A stretch of DNA of 64,000 bases from Mytilus trossulus (taxonomy: Eukaryota; Mollusca; Bivalvia; Mytilida; Mytilidae), in contig NC_086374.1 in NCBI RefSeq assembly GCF_036588685.1, forward strand, positions 69,500,457 to 69,564,456, read 5' to 3'. The notes below the pieces were generated by a model, which saw nothing but the letters and a program-made list of their open reading frames with translations, searched no databases and was not told the DNA's origin. This document shows positions 48,801 through 57,239 of the stretch, piece by piece (the first letter of the stretch is position 1; each line of letters begins with the position of its first letter). The position numbers were made by a program, and so were the translations under genes.

Positions 48801-51800
48801 TCAGATTTTAACCATAACAGCACTTGATAATTCTTACATATGTGAATTTACTACTTAAAACAGGCCATAATATTGACATTCATCCTGATATCAGAGCATC
48901 AAAATAGAGGAATCATGTTTTCCAATTATCTTTTTTATGCACTCATTGTGTTATAACCAACTTAATTTATATTTTGTGTTGTTGACAATAGCATTAAGTT
49001 GGTAGATTCTAGAATAAAGAAAGTCCATTACTTTCTCTCTGTAGTCTTTGTGTGTTTTTACCTCCTGGTTTCTTTCCCAGATTTTTAGTTTCTATCATTT
49101 TTTTACAGAATTTTTATTCAAAGAATTAGAAGGACTCAATAGATAAGATTTTCCATCTGATGAGGCTTAATTTAAAAGCTAGGTTTTGACATTATGTAAT
49201 GTGAATCCAGATGTTAATGTGAGATTTTTATTATTGCGAAATATGCGACAAATTTGTTAACTCAAAAAATTTAACTCGCATTTTTAAATATTTTATATCA
49301 ATTAAAAATGATTTTTCTCAAAATCGTAAAAATTAAAATTGCATTTAAGTCTAAAATGATAAAATCGCAGTAATAAATGCACGCAATAATTTTTGAATTT
49401 ACAGTATTGACAACTGAATTCTAGCTCTGGTTGGTAGTGCATTGTCCAAGAGTACAATAGATCTTGTCTATTTGATTGTTGTCTCAATGATGTTTACCCA
49501 AAATGCATTAAAAAGTATACACATTTCTATATATACACATTTCTATATATACACATTATAGACACATCATAATATCTATGACTATGTTATTACCTAAAAT
49601 GGCCTCTATAATCTGTTGATTTAAAATTTTCTTCCCTCTTCCAGCTTTAGACAATGTAGCACCAACAAGTTCCTTCCTTGACCAGAATACATTAAGAAGA
49701 TATCGAGCCATCTTTTCTCCATTGTATGTCCCTGTCTGACTCTCAGTTCCAATTTTAAATGCTTGTTGTATTGTTCTTTCATAAACATAAACACTACTTC
49801 CATTTACAAGTTCAACCATCTGGAATGTAGACACAATTTTATCATGTGTTTGTGTTGTAATGTAAAACCTATTTTTGTGTTTATATATAATACATGCAAA
49901 TGTAATACATTTTACCTAACTTTTTGTGTTGTGATGTAATACCTAGCTTACTTGTGCTTAATGGAAAACTTAATTTATGGTGTTTTGATGTAAACCTAGA
50001 TTTTTGTGTTATAAAGTATTCTTAGCTTTTTGTGCTTTTTAATGTAAACCTAGCTTTTTCTGTTTAAATGTATTAACTAAGCTTTTGTTTTTATTTCAAT
50101 GTACAGGTAATAAATACCTAGCTTGCATGAAGTTTGGTTGATATTAGGATTTGTGCATGTAATCAATATCTGAATCTTACTCAAGACTGTTTGCCATTGT
50201 TTCAATCATGGTTTATGCACTGTTTCAATTATCACTGATAAGAAGTTATTAGATTAAAGGTAAACAATTCAAAATTTATAACAAGACTCATATAAAAAAG
50301 GTTTGTAGTATTTTCACTATATGTAATTGATATGTATATTGAATACTAATATTTCAGTGAGACAGTGTTTCAGTTTAAATGAAGTCTATATCCAATTGTC
50401 TTGTACTCAAATGGACAACATCATGGACATCACCAAGCAAGCTTAAGTTATCGTTACACTCATGACTTAAATGTATACGCTTATACTGTTCATTATTTAA
50501 TTTCTCTGGTGTCAAAATCTTTTTCTGCCGATCTATTTTTGATAGTTCAAACATGGTTAACCAAGTAGTCTCCAAAATTTGAACATGGTAATCCTACATA
50601 TATGTTTTGCTTCTGCAGGCTTTTTAATCAACCAGGCAATTATTTTTTTCTACCATGTGACTGTTATATGTGCAAATATATGCAAGTATATAATCTATTG
50701 AAACAGATGCCTTATATATGCAGTTGTACTTTTAAATTACCTGGAATGCTTTTGCTGTTTCTGGATCAACCAGTCCTTGTCTAGGTAAGTCACCTGATGG
50801 TACTGGCAAGTCATGTGACCTTTGTTGTACAGAATCATGTGATCTCTGTAGACTAGAATCATGAGACTGTATCGATAGGTCAGAAACTGTATCCATCCCT
50901 GAAGGTCGAGTATCTGTATTCCCTACACAAATATATAATAATAAATACAGTTCAATTGGTTTTTTTTGTTTCAATAACCACTTCATATAACTATTCTGTA
51001 AATTTTTATAAGATTGCACTATTCAATTGGACACTTACATACTCTAACCATGAAAAATTTGTAAGGGTTCCGCAGAACCCAGTGTCTCGCCTACTTTTGC
51101 TGTAAATCGCAGCCTCAACAAAAATGAGGGTAAAAAGGAATAAAAATATTCCTCTTGATACTATCTTTTGATTGTAAGAAGCTTCTGTCCAAGTTTGGTA
51201 AAAATCTAGGATAGTTAATGAATCTAATAAATGTTTTGAAAACTTTTAACTGCAGACTGTATGTAATGTTAACTGGAAGAAAATCTCTGCAGACTGTATG
51301 TAATGTTAACTGGAAGAACATCTAAGTCCATTTAAAAGTAAAATACAAAAAAAATGGAGTTATCTTTTTACAAAATTTACTTCTGGATACTATCTTATGA
51401 TCATAAACAAGCTTCTGTCCAAGTTTGGTACAAACCCAAGATATTTTAAGAAAGTTATTAAAATTCTAAAAACTGTAACCACAGAGTGAATGTTATGTTT
51501 CCCTGCAGAAAAACTAAGTTCATTTAAAAGTAAAATACGGAAAAATTCAATTAATTTTTTTACAAAATTTACTTTACTATCTTATGATCATAAACAAGCT
51601 TCTGTTCAAGTTTGGTACACACCCAGGATAGTTTAAGAAAGTTATTAAAATTCTAAAAACTTTAACCACAGGGTGAATGTTATGTTTCCCCGCGGAAAAA
51701 AACAAGTCCATTTATATGTAAAAAATGGAAAAATGGAATTTTATTTTTACAAAATTTACCTCTGGATACTATCTAATAATCATAAACAAGCTTCTGTCCA

Positions 51801-54800
51801 AGTTTGGTAGAAATCAAGTACAGTTTAAGAAAGTTATTAAAATTTCAAAAACTTTAACCACGGAGTGAATATTTGTTGACGCCGCAGACGATGACGGAAT
51901 GTAGGATTGCTTAGTCTCACTTTTTCGACTAAAGTCGAAGGCTCGACATAAAGGAAATAAAATTGAGAATGGAAATGGGGAATGTGTCAAAGAGACAACA
52001 ACCCGACCAAAATAAAAAAACACAACAGCAGAAGGTCACCAACAGGTCTTCAATGTAGCAAGAAATTCCCGCACCCGGAGGCGTCCTTCAGCTGGCCCCT
52101 AAATTCATTGATTGAGATCTATTACCTATTCATGCTCCAGTTATAACTTATATATACATTACTAATTTTTGAAACCTCTAGCTATAATAGTTTCTACATT
52201 TAGTACCAGATAGATGCATTTGAAATGATTTCATGTTGTTCCTGTTTTTTTATTATGTTTATCATGTTTATATACATATATATATTGTTTGGAAAACTTC
52301 TTGTACAAAAAAACTTTATAACAAACCATCATGATACGTTTTCTTTTTTTAAATTATATTTATAACTTCCTACATATACCATGTATACATCATGTACATG
52401 TACACCATGTACATGTTTGTGGGTGCCCAATTGATCTACTGTGGATACATTTGTTTTTGTTGATATCATGTTTCCTGATTTGATGCAAATTTGTATTCTC
52501 ACATCCATGGATACCATTTTTTGCGGTTTGCAAAATGCAAAGACTCAATGCATCCAAATTACCATACAATTGAAATTTAAAAAGGATTTACCAATGAAAT
52601 GCACAAAAACTTGCATCAAACAAATTACAATGAATCTACAGTATTCTTAATTCATAGTACATGTACTGTAATATATGCTGAATACTAGATACTTTCAAAT
52701 ATAACATATATATAAACTTAACTTACAAATGACTTAAATAAGTAAATACCTAATGTCTGTGTGGATAAACATCAGGTTCTTCATTCAACTTTCTTTATAT
52801 GATAAATTCTCTAGCGGGAATGTTAAACAGCCGAGTACCCAAATCAGCCACGACACGTTTCCTTCTTTTAAAGTATCGAAATTACATCTTTTTTTTCATA
52901 AAATATTATTAACTTTAAATAAAGGAAGTACCCAAATCATCCATTGTTTATGCACATTAATATCATGCATATGGTAATGAAGTTTAAATAAATTATAAAT
53001 CTGACATTAAAAAAAAAATCAAAAAAATTTACAAGTAAGATGAGTAAAGTGGTTTTTTTTCTTTTTGAAAAAAAATTATGCAAATACGTACATTGCTTAA
53101 AATTAAAAATTGAAATTAAAAATGTTATTATATATATGCACTTGTATTATTTTTGTCATATTTAAAAATTGCTCTTACAATTGACAGAACGATTTGGGTA
53201 CAGTGGATAATTTGGGTACTCCTTCCATGTGATTGATACTTAAGGTCCTTGTTATTATAATTTTGAGACACAGTATTTTTCCTTTAGTTCACATTTGCAT
53301 TGAAATTTTCTCTACAATAACAAGAATGAAGTCTGACACTGAAATCAATGAGCATTACTATTTATAGCATGTAAATTCTATTCATTGTTATCAATGATGT
53401 CCAGTGTTATAATAATGAATAAAAATTTACATGCTATAACATGTATAAATAGCCCTCATTTTTATCAGCTTTCAGGAAATATAATGATTGTGATATTCAG
53501 TAATAATATCAATGGTGGACAAATAGCGATCATTATGATTGACATGAACCTAGATTGACATGTCATGTATCTAACTTCTAATACAACATTTATGTTGTAT
53601 CCTGCAGACATTACTCTTTAATGCTGTCTTGGGTAAGGTCATATTCATTTTTGACTGAGATAGATTCTGATCTTACCTACGAAGAAAGAGTCTGCAACAC
53701 TATCATCAACTTCTGTTTCTATTTTGATTTCCATGGTATCTGACGATGAATGTGCTGAGTTCTGTGAAATATTTATATTGTCAATGTTTGCATGTAATGC
53801 TATTGGTACCGCTGAACTTGAAGTAGAGGTTTGTTGTGAATAAGGTAATTTTTGTTCACTTATGTTTGTCTGACGTGAATGCTGCTCACTTAAAGTCTGA
53901 CGAGAATGTTGCTCACTTAAAGTCTGACGAGAATGTTGCTCACTTAAAGTCTGACGTGAATGTTGCTCACTTAAAGTCTGACGAGAATGTTGCTCACTTA
54001 AAGTCTGACGTGAATGTTGCTCACTAAAACTACTAATATGATCACTTTCTTGGATTTTAGGAGGCTGCTGCTGCATCGGAGGAGGGCGAACATCCGACTG
54101 CCCTGAGGATTGCCTAATTTGAGATTGAGAACTGGCGTTATCTGCTCCTGTTCGTATTTCATTGAATTGTACTGCTTGTGCTATCATTTCATCCAAATTA
54201 GCCAAGTTTGAAGGTGCAACTAAAGGTGGCGGTGGTGCACCTAATGCAAATTTTCTGTTGGCGAAAGTCGGTGGAATATTTCTTGATGGTGATGACATAT
54301 AACTAGATGAGAATGTTGGGGTGGTAACAGATGAGGTGGTTGTATATATTGCTGTACCCATCGATAATGATGGTCTATTTTTTGGTTTTTGAATTGGACG
54401 AATGTTTGAATGGATAATGGGAGTACTTGTTTTATTGATATTTGATGTAATAAACATTTTTTCCGTAGGTGATGGCACATCTATTTCTATAACATCATCT
54501 TGTCTACTTTTGTCTCTCTCGACCTGAATATTTGGTGATTTTTCGTGATAAGATGTGTTTTGATAACTTTTTTTAAGTGACATATCATCTGGTGGTCGTA
54601 ACATTCTTGCTGAGTTTTGTTTTCTACTAATTTCTGCGTGTGACAAGTCAATGATGCCAACTTCTCCTCTCATGCTTTCTGATTCCTCCATTGGCTGGGC
54701 ATTTTTTGTTTCCCTCGTGACATTTCTATGGCTTGCTGGAGAAGAGTGGATGTCAGAATAAAAATGTCCATCATTAGAATGCTTGTTACACGTTCTACAT

Positions 54801-55898
54801 GGTGCTGGGATTGGTGCTACATCACTCGTAGAGTCTTCTTCTTCTATCCACTTGGGTTTTGTCTTTGTATGATGATCTATTTACAATATAAACATGAACG
54901 TAAACATTTTACACAATTGTATTCAATATCATGAATATATGCATATTTAGATTATACAGTACATGTACCTGTTGTTCATAAATCTTACTTTCAATAAAGC
55001 ATACATGCAATTACATTTTTCTTCACTCATGAATACTTGACCATACCTGGTTTAAACTTTTTTGTTTGTCTCAGCATATTTCATTTTGAATTTGAACTCC
55101 TTATAATTTCATGTACATGTATTTTGTCTTATTAACTCAGTCATTGTGTCAGCGTTCTGCCTAGAACATATGTATGTGTGTATTTCAAGCATCTTTTTTT
55201 TCAATAATAAGCTAATAACTTATTGATTGCATATATCATGTATATATTTAAATTGTACATTTTGCATTGTTGATTTTAGTACTAAACATGCTAAAATTGC
55301 ATTTAGTACTAAACATGCTAAAAAATTAACGGCAAAATACTGTCTCATGTGTATGTTTCTCATGCAAAAAAACAGGTTTCCAGTTTTCTGGACTAACTGT
55401 TCACAAGTATAATGGTGCACTGGCTGAAGGAGGATCATAATCATAGCATAAATGTAAAATATCTGCAGCAAAAAAAAAAAGGATTACAGATTTCATATGG
55501 CAATTCATGTTTTGGATTCCAAAATTTGGAATTTTTACATTTCAAGATTTTTCTGTACAATTATATGTAAACCATTTCTTCTGGATGAAACTTCCACCCC
55601 CTTGTTAATCAGATATCTTGGTTTTTTTTTAAACTGCATATATTTATATATATATAGCCATTAATGTCTTTTCAGGAGGGATGGTTCGTGAGAAATATTT
55701 TTGACAGAAAAACATTTAACAATTTTGTCATATATCCTTCCTCCAGAGCTAACAACATACCTAAGACCATGTACCCTTTAATCTTGAACTCTGACAATTT
55801 GAGATCCAGCCACATGACAAACTGAGTAAGGGTCCATGGTTGAGCCTCCTTGACCAGTCCAGAAAAGTCCTCCTTTATCTTACAAAGATCAATCATTT
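36775..55898 (-). CDS. BEN-domain gene with two arrays of alternative terminal exons
   Basis: Shared coding exons, minus strand: E1 55896-55761 (ATG 55896), E2 54876-53677, E3 50922-50741 and E4 49819-49594. E1, E2 and E4 end in phase 1, E3 in phase 0; all junctions are GT-AG. E1-E3 (506 residues) look disordered and rich in Ser, Gln and His, with repeats; no domain recognised. E4 encodes the first half of a BEN domain (507-581: MVELVNGSSVYV, GEKMARYLLNVFWSRKELVG, LNQQIIEAIL) and ends one base into a codon. Seven exons A1-A7 complete it. Shared exon E5 (41958-41642) has a phase-1 entry, so it could follow E1, E2 or E4, and is completed by exons B1-B5. BEN domains bind DNA and recruit chromatin regulators (Drosophila Insensitive and Elba, vertebrate BEND3 and NACC1). 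Predicted A-isoforms are 621-636 residues; E1-E2-E5-B1 would be 582. The 5' UTR is split, with an acceptor at 55899-55900. Exon joins are predicted, not observed. Confidence 0.87.
37176..37274 (-). CDS. Alternative terminal exon B4
   Basis: Acceptor 'tttgtttcag', then SGLAHSISASIRNLRWSARK and a basic tail; 32 residues and TGA. Phase 0. Homologous to B5 (HSI.NIRW against ASIRNLRW). Confidence 0.82.
   Translation of the reverse strand, partial: SGLAHSISASIRNLRWSARKKAKAHQAQIFKM
37790..37882 (-). CDS. Alternative terminal exon B3
   Basis: Acceptor 'ctcttttcag', then TLLALRLSSKIRKIRWKAKQ and a polar end; 30 residues and TAG. Phase 0. Shares SSKIRKIRW with the array consensus. Confidence 0.8.
   Translation of the reverse strand, partial: TLLALRLSSKIRKIRWKAKQELNKRHWPTS
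38047..38279. mobile_element. Short TIR element inside array B
   Basis: Inverted ends: 'tatag.gggtctcattgggg' at about 38046-38063 and 'ccccaacgagaccc' with 'tctata' at 38257-38278. The interior contains 'gatcccggatcctgcttac' and 'tcatttcccgggtcccgc'. Non-coding; lies between B3 and B2. Confidence 0.65.
38567..38837 (-). mobile_element. TTAA-flanked MITE, copy 2
   Basis: GGTGGAACCTAACACT at 38571 and its inverse ending 38833, with TTAA on both sides (38567-38570 and 38834-38837). Reverse complement of copy 1 at 1190-1472 along its full length. Lies between B3 and B2. Confidence 0.85.
39272..39935 (+). repeat. 28-bp minisatellite, about 24 copies
   Basis: Unit 'agggagacattattacctta' plus 'ttatgaat', repeated head to tail with few substitutions. 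Later units carry 'ccaaactaag' or 'ccaaaataag' in place of 'ccttattatg', showing sub-families that alternate. The last unit runs into the stop codon of exon B2. Confidence 0.93.
39928..40005 (-). CDS. Alternative terminal exon B2
   Basis: Acceptor 'ctattttccag', then SAMAKKVSQRVRWCRWYDRK and KPIPW; 25 residues and TAA. Phase 0. KKVSQRVR matches KSVSQKVR of B1. The stop codon lies inside the last unit of the 28-bp minisatellite. Confidence 0.78.
   Translation of the reverse strand, partial: SAMAKKVSQRVRWCRWYDRKKPIPW
40115..40210 (+). repeat. SINE-like element fragment
   Basis: 'attgacctataatggtttac', then 'tgacttggatggtgagttgt' and 'ctcactagcactcataccac'. Closest to the copy at 8440-8655. 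Lies between B1 and B2. Confidence 0.65.
40304..40399 (-). CDS. Alternative terminal exon B1
   Basis: Acceptor 'tctgtttttcag', then TSFTKSVSQKVRTLRYISKR and a basic end; 31 residues and TAA. Phase 0 after E5 (which ends GPNPW). First of five homologous terminal exons. Two other frames are also open for a short way, but this one matches the other B exons. Confidence 0.82.
   Translation of the reverse strand, partial: TSFTKSVSQKVRTLRYISKRRYSHQKLKIKP
41642..41958 (-). CDS. Shared exon E5 of the second C-terminal class
   Basis: Acceptor 'tttgtgcag' at 41959-41960 and donor GTAGGT at 41641. It enters in phase 1 and leaves in phase 0, with 105 full codons. After an acidic start (MDESDSADYGND), residues such as RHMWSKIITRCAYHLLSKG, DYQAFAESFFRRYPCVG and a final GPNPW suggest an all-helical module that continues into the B exons. 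The pattern YP...G...W followed by R-x-x-R recalls a domain seen in many unnamed invertebrate proteins; I do not know a formal name. An internal ATG (41953) means it could also begin a protein from its own promoter. Confidence 0.78.
42288..42345 (-). repeat. Dispersed repeat R3 fragment
   Basis: 'ggttgggttgttgtctcttt' and 'gacacattccccatttccat' are the complement of the start of R3 (23345 and 51957). Confidence 0.75.
43950..43985 (+). repeat. SINE-like tail fragment
   Basis: 'gaagtctcatgagcaatcat' then 'acacatcta'; weak match to the family tail. Confidence 0.4.
46171..46334 (-). CDS. Alternative terminal exon A7
   Basis: Acceptor 'cgttttag', then two bases completing Asp, FCTNLGRHTRSKVYKAISDN and a basic end with stop TGA; 53 full residues. 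164 nt, 2 modulo 3, as E4 requires. Completes the BEN domain. Confidence 0.85.
46441..46562 (-). CDS. Alternative terminal exon A6
   Basis: Acceptor 'cttcttgtag', then (D)FCVSYGRQRRGIVQRAMSVS and SLSMRAWRQRRK; stop TAA. 122 nt, 2 modulo 3. Closest to A5 (AMS.SLSMR.WR). Confidence 0.85.
46680..46685 (-). terminator. Polyadenylation hexamer after exon A5
   Basis: AATAAA starts 19 nt after the A5 stop codon and precedes exon A6. It is the only clear hexamer seen immediately after an A exon. Confidence 0.4.
46704..46837 (-). CDS. Alternative terminal exon A5
   Basis: Acceptor 'ccatcttttttag', then (E)FAVIQGHHSKVKVKKAMSDS and LSMRTWRFKR; stop TAG. 134 nt, 2 modulo 3. Ala replaces the usual Cys in position 2. 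Confidence 0.85.
46985..47106 (-). CDS. Alternative terminal exon A4
   Basis: Acceptor 'ttttttattttag', then (E)FCVRNGRHIRSQVRQTLGSS and TRERRK; stop TAG. 122 nt, 2 modulo 3. Its acceptor lies 17 bp after the A3 stop codon. Confidence 0.85.
47124..47251 (-). CDS. Alternative terminal exon A3
   Basis: Acceptor 'ctaattttag', then (D)FCTTHSQHSRAKVRQVLGST and VSKATSLERQRI; stop TGA. 128 nt, 2 modulo 3. Closest to A2 (RAKVRQVLGS.VSKAT..ERQRI), so one is a recent duplicate. Confidence 0.87.
47428..47594 (-). CDS. Alternative terminal exon A2
   Basis: Acceptor 'ctttgttttag', then (D)FCVCHSRHPRAKVRQVLGSC and VSKATWIERQRI; stop TAG. 167 nt, 2 modulo 3; longest A exon with a 54-codon open part after the split codon. 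Confidence 0.87.
47987..48135 (-). CDS. Alternative terminal exon A1
   Basis: Acceptor 'aatcaattgcag', then (D)FCEINSRHRRSVCKTVIDRS and a Lys-rich end; stop TAA. 149 nt, 2 modulo 3. Nearest to E4 and the most diverged of the seven. Confidence 0.85.
48243..48430. mobile_element. MITE family T, copy 2 (right end lost)
   Basis: Starts 'actgtaaattcagaaattaa' and carries the internal 'aaaatcgtagaaattaaaat' block; directly abuts copy 3, so its right terminal repeat is missing. Between E4 and A1. Confidence 0.7.
48431..48640. mobile_element. MITE family T, copy 3
   Basis: Starts 'actgtaaattcagaaattat' and ends with the inverse 'aataatttttgaatttacag'. The interior differs from copies 1, 2 and 4 and includes a 'tatatatatat' stretch. 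Confidence 0.65.
49198..49405. mobile_element. MITE family T, copy 4
   Basis: Left end degraded ('tgtgaatccagatgttaatg'), right end 'caataatttttgaatttaca'. The interior matches copies 1 and 2 ('aaaatcgtaaaaattaaaat', 'gcatttaagtctaaaat'). Confidence 0.75.
49594..49819 (-). CDS. Exon E4, first half of the BEN domain
   Basis: Acceptor 'gtctacattccag', donor GTAATA. Seventy-five full codons plus one base. VELVNGSSVYVYERTIQQAF, KMARYLLNVFWSRKELVGAT and KKILNQQIIEAIL fit the BEN pattern (an N-terminal strand and helix, then [AS]R.LL..[LF][FW][ST].EEL.G.SL). The final helices of the domain are supplied by A1-A7. Confidence 0.9.
50375..50593 (-). CDS. Possible extra terminal exon C
   Basis: Acceptor 'catatatgtag', then a phase-0 frame compatible with the end of E3: DYHVQILETTWLTMFELSKI, DRQKKILTPEKLNNEQ and on to TAA after 72 residues. 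No good internal donor is seen, so it would be a terminal exon giving a BEN-less isoform. The composition is protein-like but no homologue or sister exon is visible; it could be chance. Confidence 0.35.
   Translation of the reverse strand, partial: DYHVQILETTWLTMFELSKIDRQKKILTPEKLNNEQYKRIHLSHECNDNLSLLGDVHDVVHLSTRQLDIDFI
50741..50922 (-). CDS. Exon E3 of the BEN-domain gene
   Basis: Acceptor 'atatatttgtgtag', donor GTAATT. It enters in phase 1 and leaves in phase 0. Encodes a polar linker with a short degenerate repeat (QSHDSSLQRSHDSVQQRSHD) before the BEN domain. Confidence 0.82.
51055..51950 (-). repeat. Tandem-unit element R4, copy 2 (four units)
   Basis: Reverse complement of the element at 28385-29420. 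Starts 'gggttccgcagaacccagtg' 'tctcgcctacttttgctgta' and holds four units with 'gcttctgtccaagtttggta'. Beyond the units it adds 'gccgcagacgatgacgga' and 'cgactaaagtcgaaggctcg', not present in copy 1. Lies between E2 and E3. Confidence 0.85.
51957..52105 (+). repeat. Dispersed repeat R3, copy 2
   Basis: 'aaaattgagaatggaaatgg', 'gaatgtgtcaaagagacaac', 'gcgtccttcagctggcccct'; about 85 percent identical to 23345-23475 by eye. Confidence 0.78.
52826..53226. mobile_element. Fold-back element with GTACCCAAAT repeats
   Basis: 'gagtacccaaatcagcca' (52832) and 'gaagtacccaaatcatcca' (52925) on the left; inverted 'gatttgggtacagtggat' (53191) and 'aatttgggtactcctt' (53209) on the right. No coding capacity. 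Confidence 0.6.
53677..54876 (-). CDS. Exon E2 of the BEN-domain gene
   Basis: A single 1,200-nt open exon: acceptor 'attgtaaatag', donor GTAAGA. It enters and leaves in phase 1. Encodes a low-complexity region rich in Ser, Thr, Pro and Gln; near its end are six copies of the nonapeptide SEQHSRQTL, and close to the start a CRTCNKH segment that might bind metal but lacks the partner residues of a zinc finger. The frame is open on to 54876; the ATG at 54691 is internal. Confidence 0.88.
53856..54030 (-). repeat. 27-bp coding tandem repeat in exon E2
   Basis: Six units of SEQHSRQTL. Units alternate at one position (CGT/CGA-type changes seen as 'gacgtgaatg' against 'gacgagaatg'), which suggests duplication in pairs. 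The antisense frame at 53836-54027 is a by-product. Confidence 0.9.
55761..55898 (-). CDS. Exon E1, start of the BEN-domain gene
   Basis: Acceptor 'gtgaataacag' at 55899-55900, then AAATG. MIDLCKIKEDFSGLVKEAQP and WTLTQFVMWLDLKLSEFKIK look like two amphipathic helices; 45 codons plus one base, donor GTATGT. A start here implies a spliced 5' UTR. A candidate donor (TTTCAG/GTAATG) lies on this strand at about 58315. Confidence 0.75.
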
Positions 55899-55980
55899 CT
55901 GTTATTCACTTCTGTAGTTTAATCTAAAATAAATAATTTCAACATTAATTCTATTGTTATTTATATTTTTTAAAGTTGTA

Positions 55981-56382
55981 GGCCAAAAAAAATTATATGT
56001 CTGTTTACGGTTACCCGACCGACCCTATTCTTAGCGCCAACCCTAAGCCATTTTCTTTTCTTCCTAAAGTGAAAAATAAACTGAAGTCGTGCTAAAAGTG
56101 AAGATAGTGTTGCCTGATACATCCCAATATTCATAATCATGAGTATGATAGCTGTTTTAAGGAAATTTGCGACTCATGTGATGAAATAAACATTTTGCAG
56201 CCATTTTTTCTGAATCAATAACAAAGGAAAATAGTCCAATCATAAAAAATACGGGTAAACTCAGCCCATGGACAACTCCGAACAGGGCAAGACGGACCGC
56301 ACAACTCAAAATCATCATTTGCCTACCTACCCTATTTATTTTGATGATGTAACCTTAAACAGACATATATTTTTTGTTGGCC
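55981..56382. mobile_element. GGCCAAAAAA TIR element, copy 2
   Basis: GGCCAAAAAAAATTATATGT at the left, its inverse ending GGCC at 56382. Internal 'gaccgaccctatt' corresponds to the inverted 'gggtcggtcggg' of copy 1 (16811-17215). Lies upstream of E1, in what is probably the first intron. Confidence 0.8.
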
Positions 56383-57239
56383 TTATGGACATGATGGTAG
56401 CCACCTTCAAGAGTTTGTTACCATGGTTACCCTTTTGAGCACCTACATGTAATATCACCCCTGGTTTTTTTTATGGGGTTAATTTTTGCAGATTCTTGTT
56501 TTTTTATGTTGTGTTTTGAATACTTTTAATTCATCTTGAAACATGTTAAATACAAGAAATGTATTTCATTAAAAAAAATACATTTCTTGCCATGACATAA
56601 TCTTGTCTTTTTTTTCAACTGAGGAGTTTATCATGTTTATGAGTCTTAATTATGATAATGTTCACCTCTTAAGCAGTGTATTAAAAACCAAGTTAGAATC
56701 ATTCTTTGTTTATTTAACATGTACAATGCTCCATTAATCAAGAGATGAAGAATGGTTAAATTATCGCTGATCAAGATAGTCTCCTTTGATAAGAAGCAAG
56801 ATATCTCGCCCCAGTGTCATATTGCCCCAATTACCACAAGATCTCCCAACTTTGGTTCATCAACCAGGGGTTCAAATTAGCAGTGGCCCAAGGTACACAA
56901 CCTTCCACTTTTGAAAGCAGACTTTTGTTTTGGTTACAATCTACGTCCGACGAACCTTCAATTTGAAAGAATTATTTTTAAAAATGACAGATTTGCAACA
57001 AAATTTAAATGGAAAGTTGTCTATCATGTCTATTGAACCAATCTTTTAGAAAAGTTGTTCTAAAAGAACTTTTTCCCCGGGCCAATTTTGGTTAAAAAAT
57101 CTAAGTTGTTTCTTTTTCTATCATAACAACAGTAAAATGGACCCCTGTCTGAGTCTTTCATTTAGGGATATACCTAATTTTATTGTGTCATATGATTTTC
57201 GTAGAGGGGGTTCCAACGTTTTTTCCTGTTATTTATAAT

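Noticed and set aside
53836..54027. Plus-strand frame with repeated NVAHLKSD
   Set aside because: Antisense of the SEQHSRQTL repeat in exon E2.
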